A stretch of DNA of 64,000 nt, taken from assembly GCA_016868355.1 (NCBI GenBank), contig VGHB01000016.1, positions 1 to 64,000 of the forward strand, in the 5' to 3' direction. Each line of letters begins with the position of its first letter. The stretch's first letter is position 1. Positions 1 to 8,546 of this stretch are shown here, in pieces. A program made the translations under genes and the position numbers. The notes under the pieces are model-generated. The model ran no database searches. It saw only the letters and a list, made by a program, of their open reading frames with translations, and had not been told where the DNA came from. Origin of the DNA: Betaproteobacteria bacterium. Its GTDB lineage: Bacteria; Pseudomonadota; Gammaproteobacteria; Burkholderiales; Burkholderiaceae_C.

Positions 1-606
1 GACACTTTAATCGGCGGCCAAGGGGATGACTCACTTGTTGGCGGGAACGGTCTTGACTCCGCAGTACTGAACTTCGCGCGAAGTGCGTATACCCTCTCGG
101 TAACGGGCCAGACCTGGACTGTCACCAATACGACTGGTACAGATGGCCGGGATCAAGTGTCTGGCGTTGAGAGACTAAAGTTTTCAGACTCGTGGACTGC
201 TCTAGATTTAGGAGCCAGCGATAGCGCTGGGAGCGCCGTTCTATTGATTGGGGCCGTCCTGGGGAAAGACTTGATGCTGTCAAAGCGTCCCCTGATGGGC
301 TCGGTTATTGATCTGTTCGACCAGGGGTACACCATCCAACAACTGGCAGGCGCGCTGATGCGGCTGCCGATCTGGGCCGGCACCCTGACCGCAACAAACA
401 GCAGCACCGACATTGCCACCTATCTCCTCAACAGAGTCAACGGAAAGGCACCGACGGCTGCGGAACTGGACGCTGCGGTGAAGAGCCTCGACTCAGAGGT
501 GCAGGGCACCTTCCTTGCGAACCTCGCGCTCACTCAAGCCAACATCACGCAGGTGGATCTCGTCGGCTTAAGCAGGACGGGGTTTGACTACCCGTTGGGT
601 GGATGA
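1..606 (+). CDS. RTX-repeat protein with DUF4214-like C-terminus (partial, 3' end)
   Basis: Only the C-terminal 201 residues lie in the window; the frame is open to base 1. The first residues contain two glycine/aspartate-rich repeats (GGQGDD and GGNGLD spacing) typical of calcium-binding RTX nonapeptides. About 120 residues follow that resemble the helical DUF4214-type tail of bacterial RTX surface or secreted proteins (IGAVLGKD, then YTIQQLAGALM, ending near GFDYPLGG). Such proteins are usually exported by a type I secretion system through an uncleaved C-terminal signal, but no exporter genes are visible here. Codon use (AGA, CTA, AGT, TTA) and base composition are more AT-rich than in the rest of the window, which hints at a separate origin. 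The RTX call is fairly sure; the exact role (adhesin, hemolysin-like or other) cannot be told. Confidence 0.75.
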   Translation, partial: DTLIGGQGDDSLVGGNGLDSAVLNFARSAYTLSVTGQTWTVTNTTGTDGRDQVSGVERLKFSDSWTALDLGASDSAGSAVLLIGAVLGKDLMLSKRPLMGSVIDLFDQGYTIQQLAGALMRLPIWAGTLTATNSSTDIATYLLNRVNGKAPTAAELDAAVKSLDSEVQGTFLANLALTQANITQVDLVGLSRTGFDYPLGG

Positions 607-802
607 GCCGAGCATCGCAAATTCCAAAACCACTTCCCGAGCGAGCAGATCAGTGACCAACTGAGTCGGGGGGACCCATTTCAGTCACGGGGGGTGGGTG
701 TACGGTGGGGGTCAAGAAGTTCTGCTCGACCACCTTGTGACCGCCAACGGGTGGTCAAGACCACCGAGTCGGATGCCTCGTGAGCCGCAACTCATTGATT
801 CT

Positions 803-878
803 TGGCGCGGCTGGCGGGGATCGAACCCACGACCCTTGGCTTCGGAGGCCAATACTCTATCCACTGAGCTACAGCCGC
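803..878 (-). tRNA. tRNA-Arg (anticodon CCG)
   Basis: Read on the minus strand, a complete cloverleaf is present. A 7-bp acceptor stem GCGGCTG/CAGCCGC encloses a D-arm with AGCTCAGTGGATAGAG, a TTGGC/GCCAA anticodon stem with loop CTCCGAA (anticodon CCG, reading CGG), and a T-arm GTGGG-TTCGATC-CCCGC. The discriminator is G and the CCA end is encoded (803-805). tRNA genes are common integration sites, but no integrase or repeated 3' end is seen beside this one. Confidence 0.96.
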
Positions 879-1042
879 TGCGTGACCTTGCTGGATTCTA
901 GCAGCCGCACCCCCCTAGTCCCGCGCTTGCTAGCCCGCAAGGCCGGCGCAAGCCACCTAGCTTTTATACTCAGTGGGTTTGTACTTGAGTGCAGGCCAAT
1001 TGCCCAGCAACCTGCCCCCGCCATCTGAAGTAGAGGACCGCG

Positions 1043-1582
1043 ATGAGCAACAACGACCACCATGATCACGCCGCCGGCCGCGATGTGCCGCACGAAGGCC
1101 CGGTCAAGACGCCCAAGCAGTTGGTGGCGGCGGTGGTGGCATCTTTTGTCATCCCCATCGTGGCCATCATCCTGTTGGTCAACTATGTGACCACCCAGCC
1201 CAAGGAAGGCGCCGGCACCGCTGTGTTGGACCCCAAGGCCGTGGCAGCGCGCATTGCGCCGGTGGGCACGGTGGAGGTGCGTGACGCCGGCAACCCCGCC
1301 ATGCTGAAGACCGGCGAGCAGGTGTACCTGGCCCAGTGCGCGGCCTGCCACACCGCTGGCGCCGCAGGCGCGCCCAAGCTGGGCGATGCCGGCGCCTGGA
1401 GCAAGCGCATCAAAGAAGGCTACGACCACCTGCTGACCTCGGCCCTCAAGGGTAAGGGCGTCATGGGCGCTCAGGGCGGTGGCGAATACAGCGATTTCGA
1501 GATCGGCCGCGCGGTGGTGTACCTGAGCAACCAAAGCGGGGCCAAGTTCCCCGAGCCCAAGGCACCGGAAGCGGCCAATTAA
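1043..1582 (+). CDS. Membrane-anchored c-type cytochrome, cytochrome c5 family
   Basis: The 179-residue protein has a histidine-rich cytoplasmic start, one transmembrane helix at about residues 27-48, and a periplasmic mono-haem cytochrome c domain. The haem attachment motif CAACH is at residues 99-103, and Met141 in GKGVMGAQGGG is the likely sixth ligand. This layout fits the class I cytochrome c5/CycA-like electron carriers of Burkholderiales, which shuttle electrons to terminal oxidases. The ATG is preceded by a GAGG-type ribosome-binding site. It stands alone on the plus strand and converges on the next gene. Its redox partner cannot be inferred from neighbours. Confidence 0.9.
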   Translation: MSNNDHHDHAAGRDVPHEGPVKTPKQLVAAVVASFVIPIVAIILLVNYVTTQPKEGAGTAVLDPKAVAARIAPVGTVEVRDAGNPAMLKTGEQVYLAQCAACHTAGAAGAPKLGDAGAWSKRIKEGYDHLLTSALKGKGVMGAQGGGEYSDFEIGRAVVYLSNQSGAKFPEPKAPEAAN

Positions 1583-1590
1583 CCATCCGA

Positions 1591-1612
1591 GTGGGGAGTA
1601 AATTCCCCGCAC
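1591..1612. terminator. Possible bidirectional hairpin between convergent genes
   Basis: The short gap between the convergent cytochrome gene and the next minus-strand gene holds an inverted repeat (GTGGGGA ... TCCCCGCAC with one bulge and a GTAAAT loop). There is no long T run, so termination strength is uncertain. Confidence 0.3.
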
Positions 1613-1615
1613 CAT

Positions 1616-2152
1616 TCAGCGCTGGGGCTTGGGATGGGCGACGAAGCCCCAGCGTGACTCGGCCTCCAGCGCCTTCATCGTCTGCGGTTCGTAAATGCCC
1701 CAGGCGCTGGACTCCAGGGCATCGGCCGCTGCCGCCACATCCAGGCTGTGTACCAGCCCCGGCCCGAGGTCGGTGCTGAGGTACACGCGGCCTGCCTCAT
1801 CCACCCAAACTTGGTGCACCTTTGCAGGCAGCCCGGTGTGGCTGAACACCTCGTTCCCGGGCGTGTCCATCACCCGCCAAATCCACGGCGTAGCTTCCAA
1901 GGTGACATACACCCGCTGAGGGCCGTTCTGGAAATACCAGGCACCGTGCTCATCGCAGCCGTAGTTGCGGTGAATGAATTCGCGCAACTTCTCGTGCTCG
2001 ATGCGGCTGCCCTTGACCTGCGGGAAAGGCCCTGCCGCCTGTACCCGTTCGTCGCGCATGAACCACTGCCCCCGCGCGTCCAAGGCCAGCCAGTCGTAGC
2101 AGGCGGGCACGTTGGGCCACTTCTTCAAGGCGGCTTTTACGATTTCGTCCAT
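1616..2152 (-). CDS. Conserved betaproteobacterial protein of unknown function (DUF29xx-type)
   Basis: This 178-residue soluble protein begins MDEIVKAALKKWPNVPACYDWLALD and has many aromatic residues (W12, W21, W30 and others). It resembles a small family of uncharacterised proteins restricted to betaproteobacteria, which I remember as one of the DUF2940s; I am not certain of the number. There is no signal peptide, membrane segment or known catalytic motif. It is the last gene of the leftward block, 48 bases after the YheT-like hydrolase gene. No function is proposed. Confidence 0.7.
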   Translation of the reverse strand: MDEIVKAALKKWPNVPACYDWLALDARGQWFMRDERVQAAGPFPQVKGSRIEHEKLREFIHRNYGCDEHGAWYFQNGPQRVYVTLEATPWIWRVMDTPGNEVFSHTGLPAKVHQVWVDEAGRVYLSTDLGPGLVHSLDVAAAADALESSAWGIYEPQTMKALEAESRWGFVAHPKPQR

Positions 2153-2200
2153 GGGCGAAGTATCGGTGGGCGCGCCAAGGGCATGACGCCCGCCCGCGCG

Positions 2201-3205
2201 CTACGGCTTTGTGCGGTGCTGGCCCCCTGCGGCCGTCCCCAGCCATCCGGCCACTGCCTGGGGCATCGCCTGCACATGCCCCGGCGGTGCGCCGGCGGGA
2301 AAGCCCACGTGTCCGCCATGCGCGGGTTGCCACAGTTCCACGAAGGAACCCACGGCTGCGCGGTCGGGCAGGGACCAGGTCGGGATGAAGGGGTCGTTGC
2401 GTGCATTGAGCGCCAAGGCTGGGATGCGGATGCGGTGCAGATGAGGCTTGGCCGAAGCTCGGGTCCAGTAGTCGTTGGTGCCGGCGAAGCCGTGCAGTGG
2501 CCCGGTGAACACCTCATCGAACTTCCGCAGGTCGCGCGCGGCCAACAGTCGGTCGCGGTCGAACAGGCCTGGGTGTTGCGCCCACTTGGCCAGGGCGCGC
2601 GGCTTCATGGTGCGCAGGAATAAGCGGGTGTAGATCTGTCGGTTGAAGCCTTGGCCAATTGCGTCGCCAGAGGCCATGAGGTCCAGCGGCGAGCACACAC
2701 TGGCCACCGCGGCGGCCACGGGGGCAGCGGCGGTACCGGCCTCGGCCGCCCACCGCATCAGGGCATTGCCGCCCAGGGAAATGCCCACCGCCAGCACCGG
2801 TGCGCCCGCGCCGGCACGCAGGCGTTGCAGCATCCACCCGATCTCTTCGTAGTCACCCGAGTGATAGGCGCGTGGCGCCAAGTTCAGCTCGCCGGAGCAC
2901 CCTCGGAAATGCGGCACTGCATAGCCCCAGCCACGACGGTGCGCCACATCGGCAAAGGCGCGGGCATAGCTGCTGCTGGAGGAGCCTTCTAGTCCATGAA
3001 ACAGTACCAATAGTGGCCGCTGGGCCGGTGCCTCAGGGATGTGCAGGAAGTCCACATCCACGAAGTCCCCGTCCGGCGTGGTCCAACGTTCGCGCCGGTA
3101 GGCGGGTTGCGCCTGGCCGTCCGCGGCAGTGCGCGAAAACAGGGGCGGCCAGATGGTCTGGGCATGGCCGCCGGGCAACCAGGCCGGTGCACGGTACTCC
3201 CACAT
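2201..3205 (-). CDS. YheT-like alpha/beta hydrolase
   Basis: The 334-residue protein belongs to the YheT/EMB8 group of alpha/beta hydrolases. It opens with the family hallmark PAWLPGGHAQTIWP. It then has LFHGLEGSSSSSY (oxyanion region), the nucleophile elbow VGISLGGNAL, an acidic residue near LNARNDPFIP, and the late histidine in HGGHVGFP. Family members are thought to hydrolyse ester or thioester bonds in lipids, but the natural substrate is unknown. The start at MWEYRAPAW is preferred because the family begins there; the upstream in-frame sequence overlaps the preceding gene and lacks family similarity. It lies five bases after the NTF2-like gene, so co-transcription is likely. Confidence 0.9.
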   Translation of the reverse strand: MWEYRAPAWLPGGHAQTIWPPLFSRTAADGQAQPAYRRERWTTPDGDFVDVDFLHIPEAPAQRPLLVLFHGLEGSSSSSYARAFADVAHRRGWGYAVPHFRGCSGELNLAPRAYHSGDYEEIGWMLQRLRAGAGAPVLAVGISLGGNALMRWAAEAGTAAAPVAAAVASVCSPLDLMASGDAIGQGFNRQIYTRLFLRTMKPRALAKWAQHPGLFDRDRLLAARDLRKFDEVFTGPLHGFAGTNDYWTRASAKPHLHRIRIPALALNARNDPFIPTWSLPDRAAVGSFVELWQPAHGGHVGFPAGAPPGHVQAMPQAVAGWLGTAAGGQHRTKP

Positions 3206-3210
3206 GCAGA

Positions 3211-3660
3211 TCAATGCAGTACGGACGGTGCCTCGGTCACTTCCTGCAACTCGCGCGGTGAGCCGGGGCTGGCATGGTGGGCTACCAGGCGCCAGCCCTG
3301 GTCGGTTTTGATGTAGACGTTGGTGGCGATCACCCAAGCGGTGTTGGGCCCTTCGTCGGTGGAGATATCCACCCGCTCCATCAGATTGTGCACCGCACAG
3401 TGACCGGTGTTAACGGTGCGCAGCTTTTCAGCGTGAACGCTGATCGGCCCGTTGGCGAAGATGGAATCGAAGGTGGCCCGGATGGCCGCAGCACCCACGA
3501 TGCGAGGCCCACCCGGGTGGACGCACACGATGTCTTCGTCGTCGCTCCACACCGCCATTAGGGCTTCAATGTCGCCGCGCTGCAGCGCTTCGTAGAACTG
3601 CGCTTCGATATCCTGTGGCGTGGCCATCAGGGCTGCGGTCTTGGGCTTGTTGGTGGTCAT
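3211..3660 (-). CDS. NTF2-like (SnoaL/DUF4440-type) protein
   Basis: The 149-residue protein has the NTF2-like cone fold signature: an N-terminal helix (DIEAQFYEALQRGDIEALMAV), then WSDDEDIVCVHPGG, then a beta-sheet ending in YIKTDQGWRLVAHHASP. These small proteins can be isomerases, hydrolases or ligand-binding pockets; nothing here fixes the substrate. The first methionine (MTTNKPK) is used, but an internal start at MATPQDIEAQ (3627) matches the family boundary equally well. It sits between purU (17-base gap) and the YheT-like gene (5-base gap), suggesting one transcript. Confidence 0.82.
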   Translation of the reverse strand: MTTNKPKTAALMATPQDIEAQFYEALQRGDIEALMAVWSDDEDIVCVHPGGPRIVGAAAIRATFDSIFANGPISVHAEKLRTVNTGHCAVHNLMERVDISTDEGPNTAWVIATNVYIKTDQGWRLVAHHASPGSPRELQEVTEAPSVLH

Positions 3661-3677
3661 TTGCGGGGCCGGTGGGC

Positions 3678-4568
3678 TCAGCGGAACACGATGGTCTTGT
3701 GTCCGTTCATCAGTACGCGGCGCTGCACATGCCAGCGCACCGCGCGGGCCAGCACCACACACTCCACGTCGCGCCCCACGGCGGTGAGGTCTTCGGCTGA
3801 CAAGGAGTGGTCCACCCGCTCCACGTCTTGTTCGATGATGGGGCCTTCGTCCAGGTCGGCGGTCACATAGTGTGCGGTGGCGCCAATGAGCTTGACCCCA
3901 CGAGCGTGTGCCTGATAGTAAGGCTTGGCGCCCTTGAAGCTGGGCAGAAAGCTGTGGTGGATGTTGATGGCGCGGCCGCGCAGGACCTGGCAAAACTCGG
4001 GCGAGAGGATTTGCATATAGCGCGCCAGCACCACCAGGTCGACACGCTCTTGATCGATCAGGGCCTCGATGCGCTGCTCTTGTTCCCGCTTGGCCGCCGC
4101 GCTGCTGCCCTTGGGCAGGCCCAGGTGGTGGAAGGGGATGCCGTAGCTGGCGGCCAGGTCGGCGAAATCGGGGTGATTGGACACGATGGCGGAAATATCC
4201 ACGGCCAACTGCCCGCTCTTCCAGCGAAACAGCAAATCGTTGAGGCAATGGCCGTGCTTGCTCACGAGTAAAAGTAAGCGTGAGCGCTCACTCACTGCGT
4301 GAAGTGCGGCTTCCATCTGAAAGCGGTGCCGGACCGGGTCAAAGAGCCGGTGCAGCGCAGCCACATCGGCGAGTTCGGCTGGGGCTTCGAAGTGCACCCG
4401 CATGAAGAACAGGCCGGTGGCATCTTCGCCGTGGACATCGCCAAACTGCTGGGAGTCGACGATGTTGCAGCCGGCTTGGTAGAGCAGGCCCGAGACGCCA
4501 TGCACGATACCGGTGGTGTCGTGGCACGAGAGCGTGAGGACAAATTCACGGGGTCGCGTTGAATCCAT
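3678..4568 (-). CDS. purU: Formyltetrahydrofolate deformylase
   Basis: PurU hydrolyses 10-formyl-THF to THF and formate, balancing the one-carbon pool and supplying formate for purine synthesis. The 296-residue protein has an N-terminal ACT domain (LTLSCHDTTGIVHGVSGLLY, about residues 11-90). The C-terminal formyltransferase domain contains the catalytic block INIHHSFLPSFKGAKPY and the later ATAHYVTADLDEGPII loop with the conserved His and Asp. Length fits the family (about 280-290). It follows the ilvE-zinc finger pair by 64 bases and precedes the NTF2-like gene. Regulation by glycine and methionine is known for E. coli PurU and is plausible here through the ACT domain. Confidence 0.96.
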   Translation of the reverse strand: MDSTRPREFVLTLSCHDTTGIVHGVSGLLYQAGCNIVDSQQFGDVHGEDATGLFFMRVHFEAPAELADVAALHRLFDPVRHRFQMEAALHAVSERSRLLLLVSKHGHCLNDLLFRWKSGQLAVDISAIVSNHPDFADLAASYGIPFHHLGLPKGSSAAAKREQEQRIEALIDQERVDLVVLARYMQILSPEFCQVLRGRAINIHHSFLPSFKGAKPYYQAHARGVKLIGATAHYVTADLDEGPIIEQDVERVDHSLSAEDLTAVGRDVECVVLARAVRWHVQRRVLMNGHKTIVFR

Positions 4569-4632
4569 GCGGGGCGTTCAGGCAGCTTTTTTGGGGCTGG
4601 GGCGGCGGGGCGGGCTGGGCCTAGCCGCAAGC

Positions 4633-4839
4633 TCAGTGGCCGTGGGCAAGCTTTTCGCCCGGCTTGAGCCGGTACTCGGTACCGCAATAGGGGCACTTGC
4701 CGTGCCCCTCATGGCTCAGGTCGATGAACACCCTGGGGTGGCCGCTCCACAGCGGCATGCGCGGGTTGGGGCAGAACACCACCCCCGGGCCTTGCAGTTC
4801 GGCAGCGGTAACTTCAACGGCGGGCTTTAGTTCAGACAT
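4633..4839 (-). CDS. Small zinc-finger protein (zf-CHCC/NDUFS6-like)
   Basis: This 68-residue protein contains a CHCC zinc site: Cys in VFCPNP, His in SGHPRVF, and CPYCGTEY near the end. It belongs to the zf-CHCC family related to the complex I subunit NDUFS6. Bacterial members are usually short and encoded next to ilvE in betaproteobacteria; their role is not established. The start lies three bases after the ilvE stop, so the two are very likely translated from one message. Confidence 0.9.
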   Translation of the reverse strand: MSELKPAVEVTAAELQGPGVVFCPNPRMPLWSGHPRVFIDLSHEGHGKCPYCGTEYRLKPGEKLAHGH

Positions 4840-4842
4840 CGC

Positions 4843-5766
4843 TCATACTTTGCTCAGCCAGTGGGCGTACTTCGGGTTGCGCCCGTTGACGATGTCGAAG
4901 AAGGCCGACTGAATCTTCTCAGTGATCGGGCCTCGGCTGCCGGCACCGATTTCGATGCGGTCGAGTTCGCGGATCGGCGTCACTTCAGCGGCGGTGCCTG
5001 TGAAGAAGGCCTCGTCGCAGATGTAGACCTCGTCGCGGGTGATGCGTTTTTGCACGATCTCCAGGCCCAGGTCCTTGGCGATGTGAAAGATGGTGTTGCG
5101 GGTGATGCCGTTGAGTGCGCCGGCGGACAGGTCGGGCGTATGGATCACGCCGCCCTTGATCACAAACAGGTTCTCGCCCGCGCCTTCGCTGACGAAGCCG
5201 GCTGAATCGAGCAGCAGGGCTTCGTCGTAGCCCTCGTCCGTGGCCTCCATATTGGCCAGAATGGAGTTGGTGTAGTTGCTCACCGCCTTGGCCTGCGTCA
5301 TGGTGATGTTCACATGGTGGCGGGTGTAGCTGCTGGTTTTGACGCGGATGCCGCGCTTTAAGCCTTCTTCGCCCAAGTAGGCACCCCAGGCCCAAGCCGC
5401 TACCATCAGGTGGATCTTGTTTCCCTTGGGTGAGACGCCGAGCCTCTCGCTGCCGATCCAGGTCAGGGGCCGCAGGTAGCAAGACTGCAGTTTGTTTTCC
5501 CGCACCACCTGCTTTTGCGCCTCTTGCACCTCCTCAAGGGTGAAAGGGATCTTCATGCGCAGGATTTTGGCGCTGTTGAACAGGCGCTCGGTGTGTTCGT
5601 GCAGGCGAAAGATGGCGGTGCCGTCCACAGTGTTGTAGGCCCGTACTCCTTCAAAGGCGCCGCAGCCATAGTGCAGGGTGTGGGTCAGCACGTGGATCTT
5701 GGCGTCTCGCCAGTCGATCAACCGGCCGTCCATCCAGATCTTGCCGTCGCGGTCGTCCATGCCCAT
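4843..5766 (-). CDS. ilvE: Branched-chain amino acid aminotransferase
   Basis: IlvE is the PLP enzyme that makes the last step of leucine, isoleucine and valine synthesis from 2-oxo acids and glutamate. The 307-residue protein shows the fold-type IV signatures: LHYGCGAFEGVRAY near the N-terminus, the PLP lysine in AQAKAVSNYTNS, YDEALLLD, and SEGAGENLFVIKGG. Length matches the family. An AGGA ribosome-binding site precedes the ATG at 5766. It heads the leftward ilvE-zinc finger-purU block, and a divergent or independent promoter must lie in the 93 bases before the membrane-protein gene. Confidence 0.97.
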   Translation of the reverse strand: MGMDDRDGKIWMDGRLIDWRDAKIHVLTHTLHYGCGAFEGVRAYNTVDGTAIFRLHEHTERLFNSAKILRMKIPFTLEEVQEAQKQVVRENKLQSCYLRPLTWIGSERLGVSPKGNKIHLMVAAWAWGAYLGEEGLKRGIRVKTSSYTRHHVNITMTQAKAVSNYTNSILANMEATDEGYDEALLLDSAGFVSEGAGENLFVIKGGVIHTPDLSAGALNGITRNTIFHIAKDLGLEIVQKRITRDEVYICDEAFFTGTAAEVTPIRELDRIEIGAGSRGPITEKIQSAFFDIVNGRNPKYAHWLSKV

Positions 5767-5859
5767 TTGGTGGTCCTAGTGTGCTTTTAGGGGAACACTG
5801 AATTCTAAAACCCGGGGGGGACCCCGACCAGGCGGGCCGCGCGGCCTGCGCGCCAGGCC

Positions 5860-6327
5860 TCAGGCTGGTGGCAGCGCGGGGGATGGGGGGGCGTCTGGCG
5901 CTTGCACGCCGGACGTGGGTGCCCTGACCAAACTAGCCCCCACGCAACGCCCGCGCACAAAATCAACCACCAGCGCATCGCCGCCTTGGTCGTGCCACTC
6001 CCAGCTTTCCTGCACACCGGGGCTGGGGTGGGGCAGCCGTTTGCCCAGGCTCTTGGTTTGGCGCAACACCGCCAACATCTTCATGCCCCGCTCGATGCGG
6101 GTGTGCGCCATCAGGGCGCTGTCCACCGAGGCCACCGGGTTGGTGGCGGCGGCTCGCATCACCCGCAGCGCACGGCTGAACTGCAGCAGGAGCCAGAACA
6201 CGATCATGGTGAAGGCCAGGAACACGCCAGCCCAGCCGTACTGGGTGTAGCCGATGGCGATGGCCGCCACGGCCAGTCCCCAGCCTATGAGGGCCGAGCT
6301 GCTGAGCAGGAAGCGCGCTTGGGTCAT
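5860..6327 (-). CDS. Uncharacterised membrane protein
   Basis: The 155-residue protein has two predicted transmembrane helices at about residues 8-26 and 31-47 (LSSSALIGWGLAVAAIAIGY and GVFLAFTMIVFWLLLQF). A soluble, cytoplasmic-looking tail with a proline/alanine-rich end follows. The ATG at 6327 (MTQARF) was chosen because residues further upstream would overlap the divergent glycosyltransferase start region and are not hydrophobic. I recognise no family motif. It is 93 bases from ilvE and divergent from the GT25 gene, so it may be transcribed separately. Confidence 0.65.
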   Translation of the reverse strand: MTQARFLLSSSALIGWGLAVAAIAIGYTQYGWAGVFLAFTMIVFWLLLQFSRALRVMRAAATNPVASVDSALMAHTRIERGMKMLAVLRQTKSLGKRLPHPSPGVQESWEWHDQGGDALVVDFVRGRCVGASLVRAPTSGVQAPDAPPSPALPPA

Positions 6328-6375
6328 ACCCCGGATGTTAGCGAGCGGGCGGCGCTGGGGCTTCACAATGCCGGT

Positions 6376-7128
6376 ATGGGCAGCCTGCACACCTGGGTGA
6401 TCAACCTTGACCGCGCGCCGCAGCGGCTGGCGCGCATCGGGGCGCAGCTGAATGCGTTAGGCCTGGCCTGGACCCGCTTTGCCGCGGTTGAAGGCAAAGG
6501 GGTGCCCCCAGCCGAACAGGCCGTGCTTCTGGACCACGCGGGTTTTGAGCGTGGGCATGGGATGACCCCGTCCCTGGGTGAGCTCGGCTGTTACCTCTCC
6601 CATGTGCGGCTCATGCAGACGTTTTTGGCCAGCCCCTACGACCAGGCCCTGATCTTGGAAGACGATGTGAAGCCCGCCGCTGCGCTGCCCGAAGTGCTGC
6701 AGCGCTTGGTGGCGGCCTCTGCTCGTTGGGACATGGTCAAGCTTTCGGCCATCCACAGTGGCACGCCCTTTGGCGTGCTTGATGTGGGGCAGGGGCACCA
6801 CTTGGGCGTGATGTTCAGCCGTTGCACCGGCTCATCGGCCTATGTCATCAATCGGCTGGCGGCGCAGCGCTATGTGCAGCAGTTGCTGCCCATGCAGCTG
6901 CCCTACGACCATGCCTACGACCGCGGTTGGGTGTATGGCCTGAAGGTCCGGCGGGTGTTCCCCGAGGTGTGCGTGCACGATGACCAGGTGGAGTCGACGA
7001 TCGGCAACCCCGGGCCGGCGCGCAAATTTGCCTGGTACCGGCGTCTGCCCGCCTACGCCTACCGATTGCGCACCGAATGGTGTCGCCTGCGCTACGGCGT
7101 GGCGCAGGTCCTGTGGCATCGGCACTAG
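6376..7128 (+). CDS. Glycosyltransferase family 25 (LPS biosynthesis type)
   Basis: The 250-residue protein has the GT25 layout: an N-terminal VINLDRAPQRLARI, the GELGCYLSHVRLMQ helix, the acidic metal/sugar-nucleotide motif ALILEDDV, and a second acidic region PYDHAYDRGW. GT25 enzymes transfer galactose or related sugars from UDP donors to lipooligosaccharide. The ATG at 6376 places the conserved strand seven residues in, as in family members. It is a single gene, not in an LPS cluster, divergent from the membrane-protein gene and converging on radA with only six bases between the stop codons. Confidence 0.88.
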   Translation: MGSLHTWVINLDRAPQRLARIGAQLNALGLAWTRFAAVEGKGVPPAEQAVLLDHAGFERGHGMTPSLGELGCYLSHVRLMQTFLASPYDQALILEDDVKPAAALPEVLQRLVAASARWDMVKLSAIHSGTPFGVLDVGQGHHLGVMFSRCTGSSAYVINRLAAQRYVQQLLPMQLPYDHAYDRGWVYGLKVRRVFPEVCVHDDQVESTIGNPGPARKFAWYRRLPAYAYRLRTEWCRLRYGVAQVLWHRH

Positions 7129-7134
7129 GCCCGT

Positions 7135-8496
7135 TCAGAAGCCCCTGAGCAGGCCCATGGCCTCTTCAATGCGCTCCACCCCGTGGACTGCCAGCCCCTC
7201 GATGGGCTTCTTGGGCAGGTTGGCCTTGGGCACGATGGCGGTGGAAAAGCCCAGCTTGGCCGCTTCCTTGAGGCGTTCTTGCCCGCGGGGCGCCGGGCGT
7301 ACTTCGCCGGCAAGGCCCACTTCGCCGAAGGCCAGGAAGCCTCGGGGCAGTGCCTTGGCCCGCAGGCTGCTTTGGATGGCCAGCAGTACCGAAAGGTCGG
7401 CCGCCGGTTCGCTGATGCGCACGCCCCCCACGGCGTTGACGAAGACGTCCTGGTCTATGCAGGCCACGCCCGCATGGCGGTGCAGCACCGCCAGCAACAT
7501 CGCCAAGCGGTCGCGTTCCAAACCTACCGACAAACGCCGCGGCGAGGGGCCTGCGCTGTCGACCAGGGCTTGTATCTCCACCAGCATTGGGCGCGTGCCC
7601 TCCAGGGTGACCAACACACAAGAACCCGGAACCGGGGCTTCATGGGTCGACAGGAAGATGGCGCTGGGGTTGGTTACCCCCTTGAGGCCCCTTTCCGTCA
7701 TGGCGAATACGCCGATCTCGTTGACCGCGCCGAAGCGGTTCTTGATGGCGCGCACCAGGCGGAAGCTGGAGTGCGTGTCGCCTTCAAAGTACAGCACTGT
7801 GTCGACGATGTGTTCCAGCACCCGAGGCCCGGCCAGTGCCCCTTCTTTGGTGACATGGCCCACCAGCACCATGGCGCAGCCGGTGGCCTTGGCGGTGCGG
7901 GTGAGGTGGGCGGCGCATTCGCGCACCTGCGCCACCGAGCCGGGGGCGCTGGTGAGCTGCTCGGAGTACAGGGTTTGGATGGAGTCGATGATCACGAAAG
8001 CCGGCTCGTGCTGGGCGATGGCGGCCAAAATCCGCTCGAGCTGGATTTCCGCCAGTACCTGCACCTGTGCGCCACTGAGCCCCAGCCGCCGCGCGCGCAT
8101 GGCCACTTGGGCCCCGCTTTCCTCACCCGTTACATACAGCACATTGAGCTGGGTGCTCAGCGACTCGGCAGCCTGCAGCAGCAAGGTGCTCTTGCCAATG
8201 CCAGGGTCACCGCCGATAAGCACCACCCCGCCGGGCACGATGCCGCCACCCAATACCCGGTCGAGTTCTTCAAGGCCCGTGGGGGTGCGCTCAATGTCCT
8301 GCGCCTCAATATCGGCCAGGCGCGCCACTGGGGCGCTGCGGGCCAGGGCCTCGAAGCGGTTTTTGCCCGCTGAGGCGCTGGGCGCGGCGGTTTCGATGAG
8401 GGTGTTCCAGGCTTGGCAGTGAGGGCATTGACCCAGCCACTTCGGAGTGGTGCCACCGCAGTCGCTGCAGGTGTAGTGCGATTTATCTTTGGCCAT
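7135..8496 (-). CDS. radA: DNA repair protein RadA
   Basis: RadA is a RecA-like ATPase that drives branch migration during recombinational repair. The 453-residue protein shows all modules in order: the N-terminal zinc finger CSDCGG...CPHC (residues 9-26), Walker A GGDPGIGKSTL, Walker B VIIDSIQTL, the RadA-specific KNRFG motif, and the C-terminal Lon-like domain (DVFVNAVGG, LPRGFLAFGEVGLAGEVRP). Length is normal. It follows arfB by 50 bases and is the last gene of the leftward alr-arfB-radA run. Confidence 0.98.
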   Translation of the reverse strand: MAKDKSHYTCSDCGGTTPKWLGQCPHCQAWNTLIETAAPSASAGKNRFEALARSAPVARLADIEAQDIERTPTGLEELDRVLGGGIVPGGVVLIGGDPGIGKSTLLLQAAESLSTQLNVLYVTGEESGAQVAMRARRLGLSGAQVQVLAEIQLERILAAIAQHEPAFVIIDSIQTLYSEQLTSAPGSVAQVRECAAHLTRTAKATGCAMVLVGHVTKEGALAGPRVLEHIVDTVLYFEGDTHSSFRLVRAIKNRFGAVNEIGVFAMTERGLKGVTNPSAIFLSTHEAPVPGSCVLVTLEGTRPMLVEIQALVDSAGPSPRRLSVGLERDRLAMLLAVLHRHAGVACIDQDVFVNAVGGVRISEPAADLSVLLAIQSSLRAKALPRGFLAFGEVGLAGEVRPAPRGQERLKEAAKLGFSTAIVPKANLPKKPIEGLAVHGVERIEEAMGLLRGF

Positions 8497-8546
8497 CGGC
8501 CGATGATGGCATGCCCCAGGCTCAGGGGATGAACCTGCAGGGGCGT

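Noticed and set aside
640-720. G-rich stretches with CATTTCAGTCAC resembling insertion-sequence termini
   Set aside because: No transposase fragment, paired inverted end or target duplication is visible, so the similarity is not enough.
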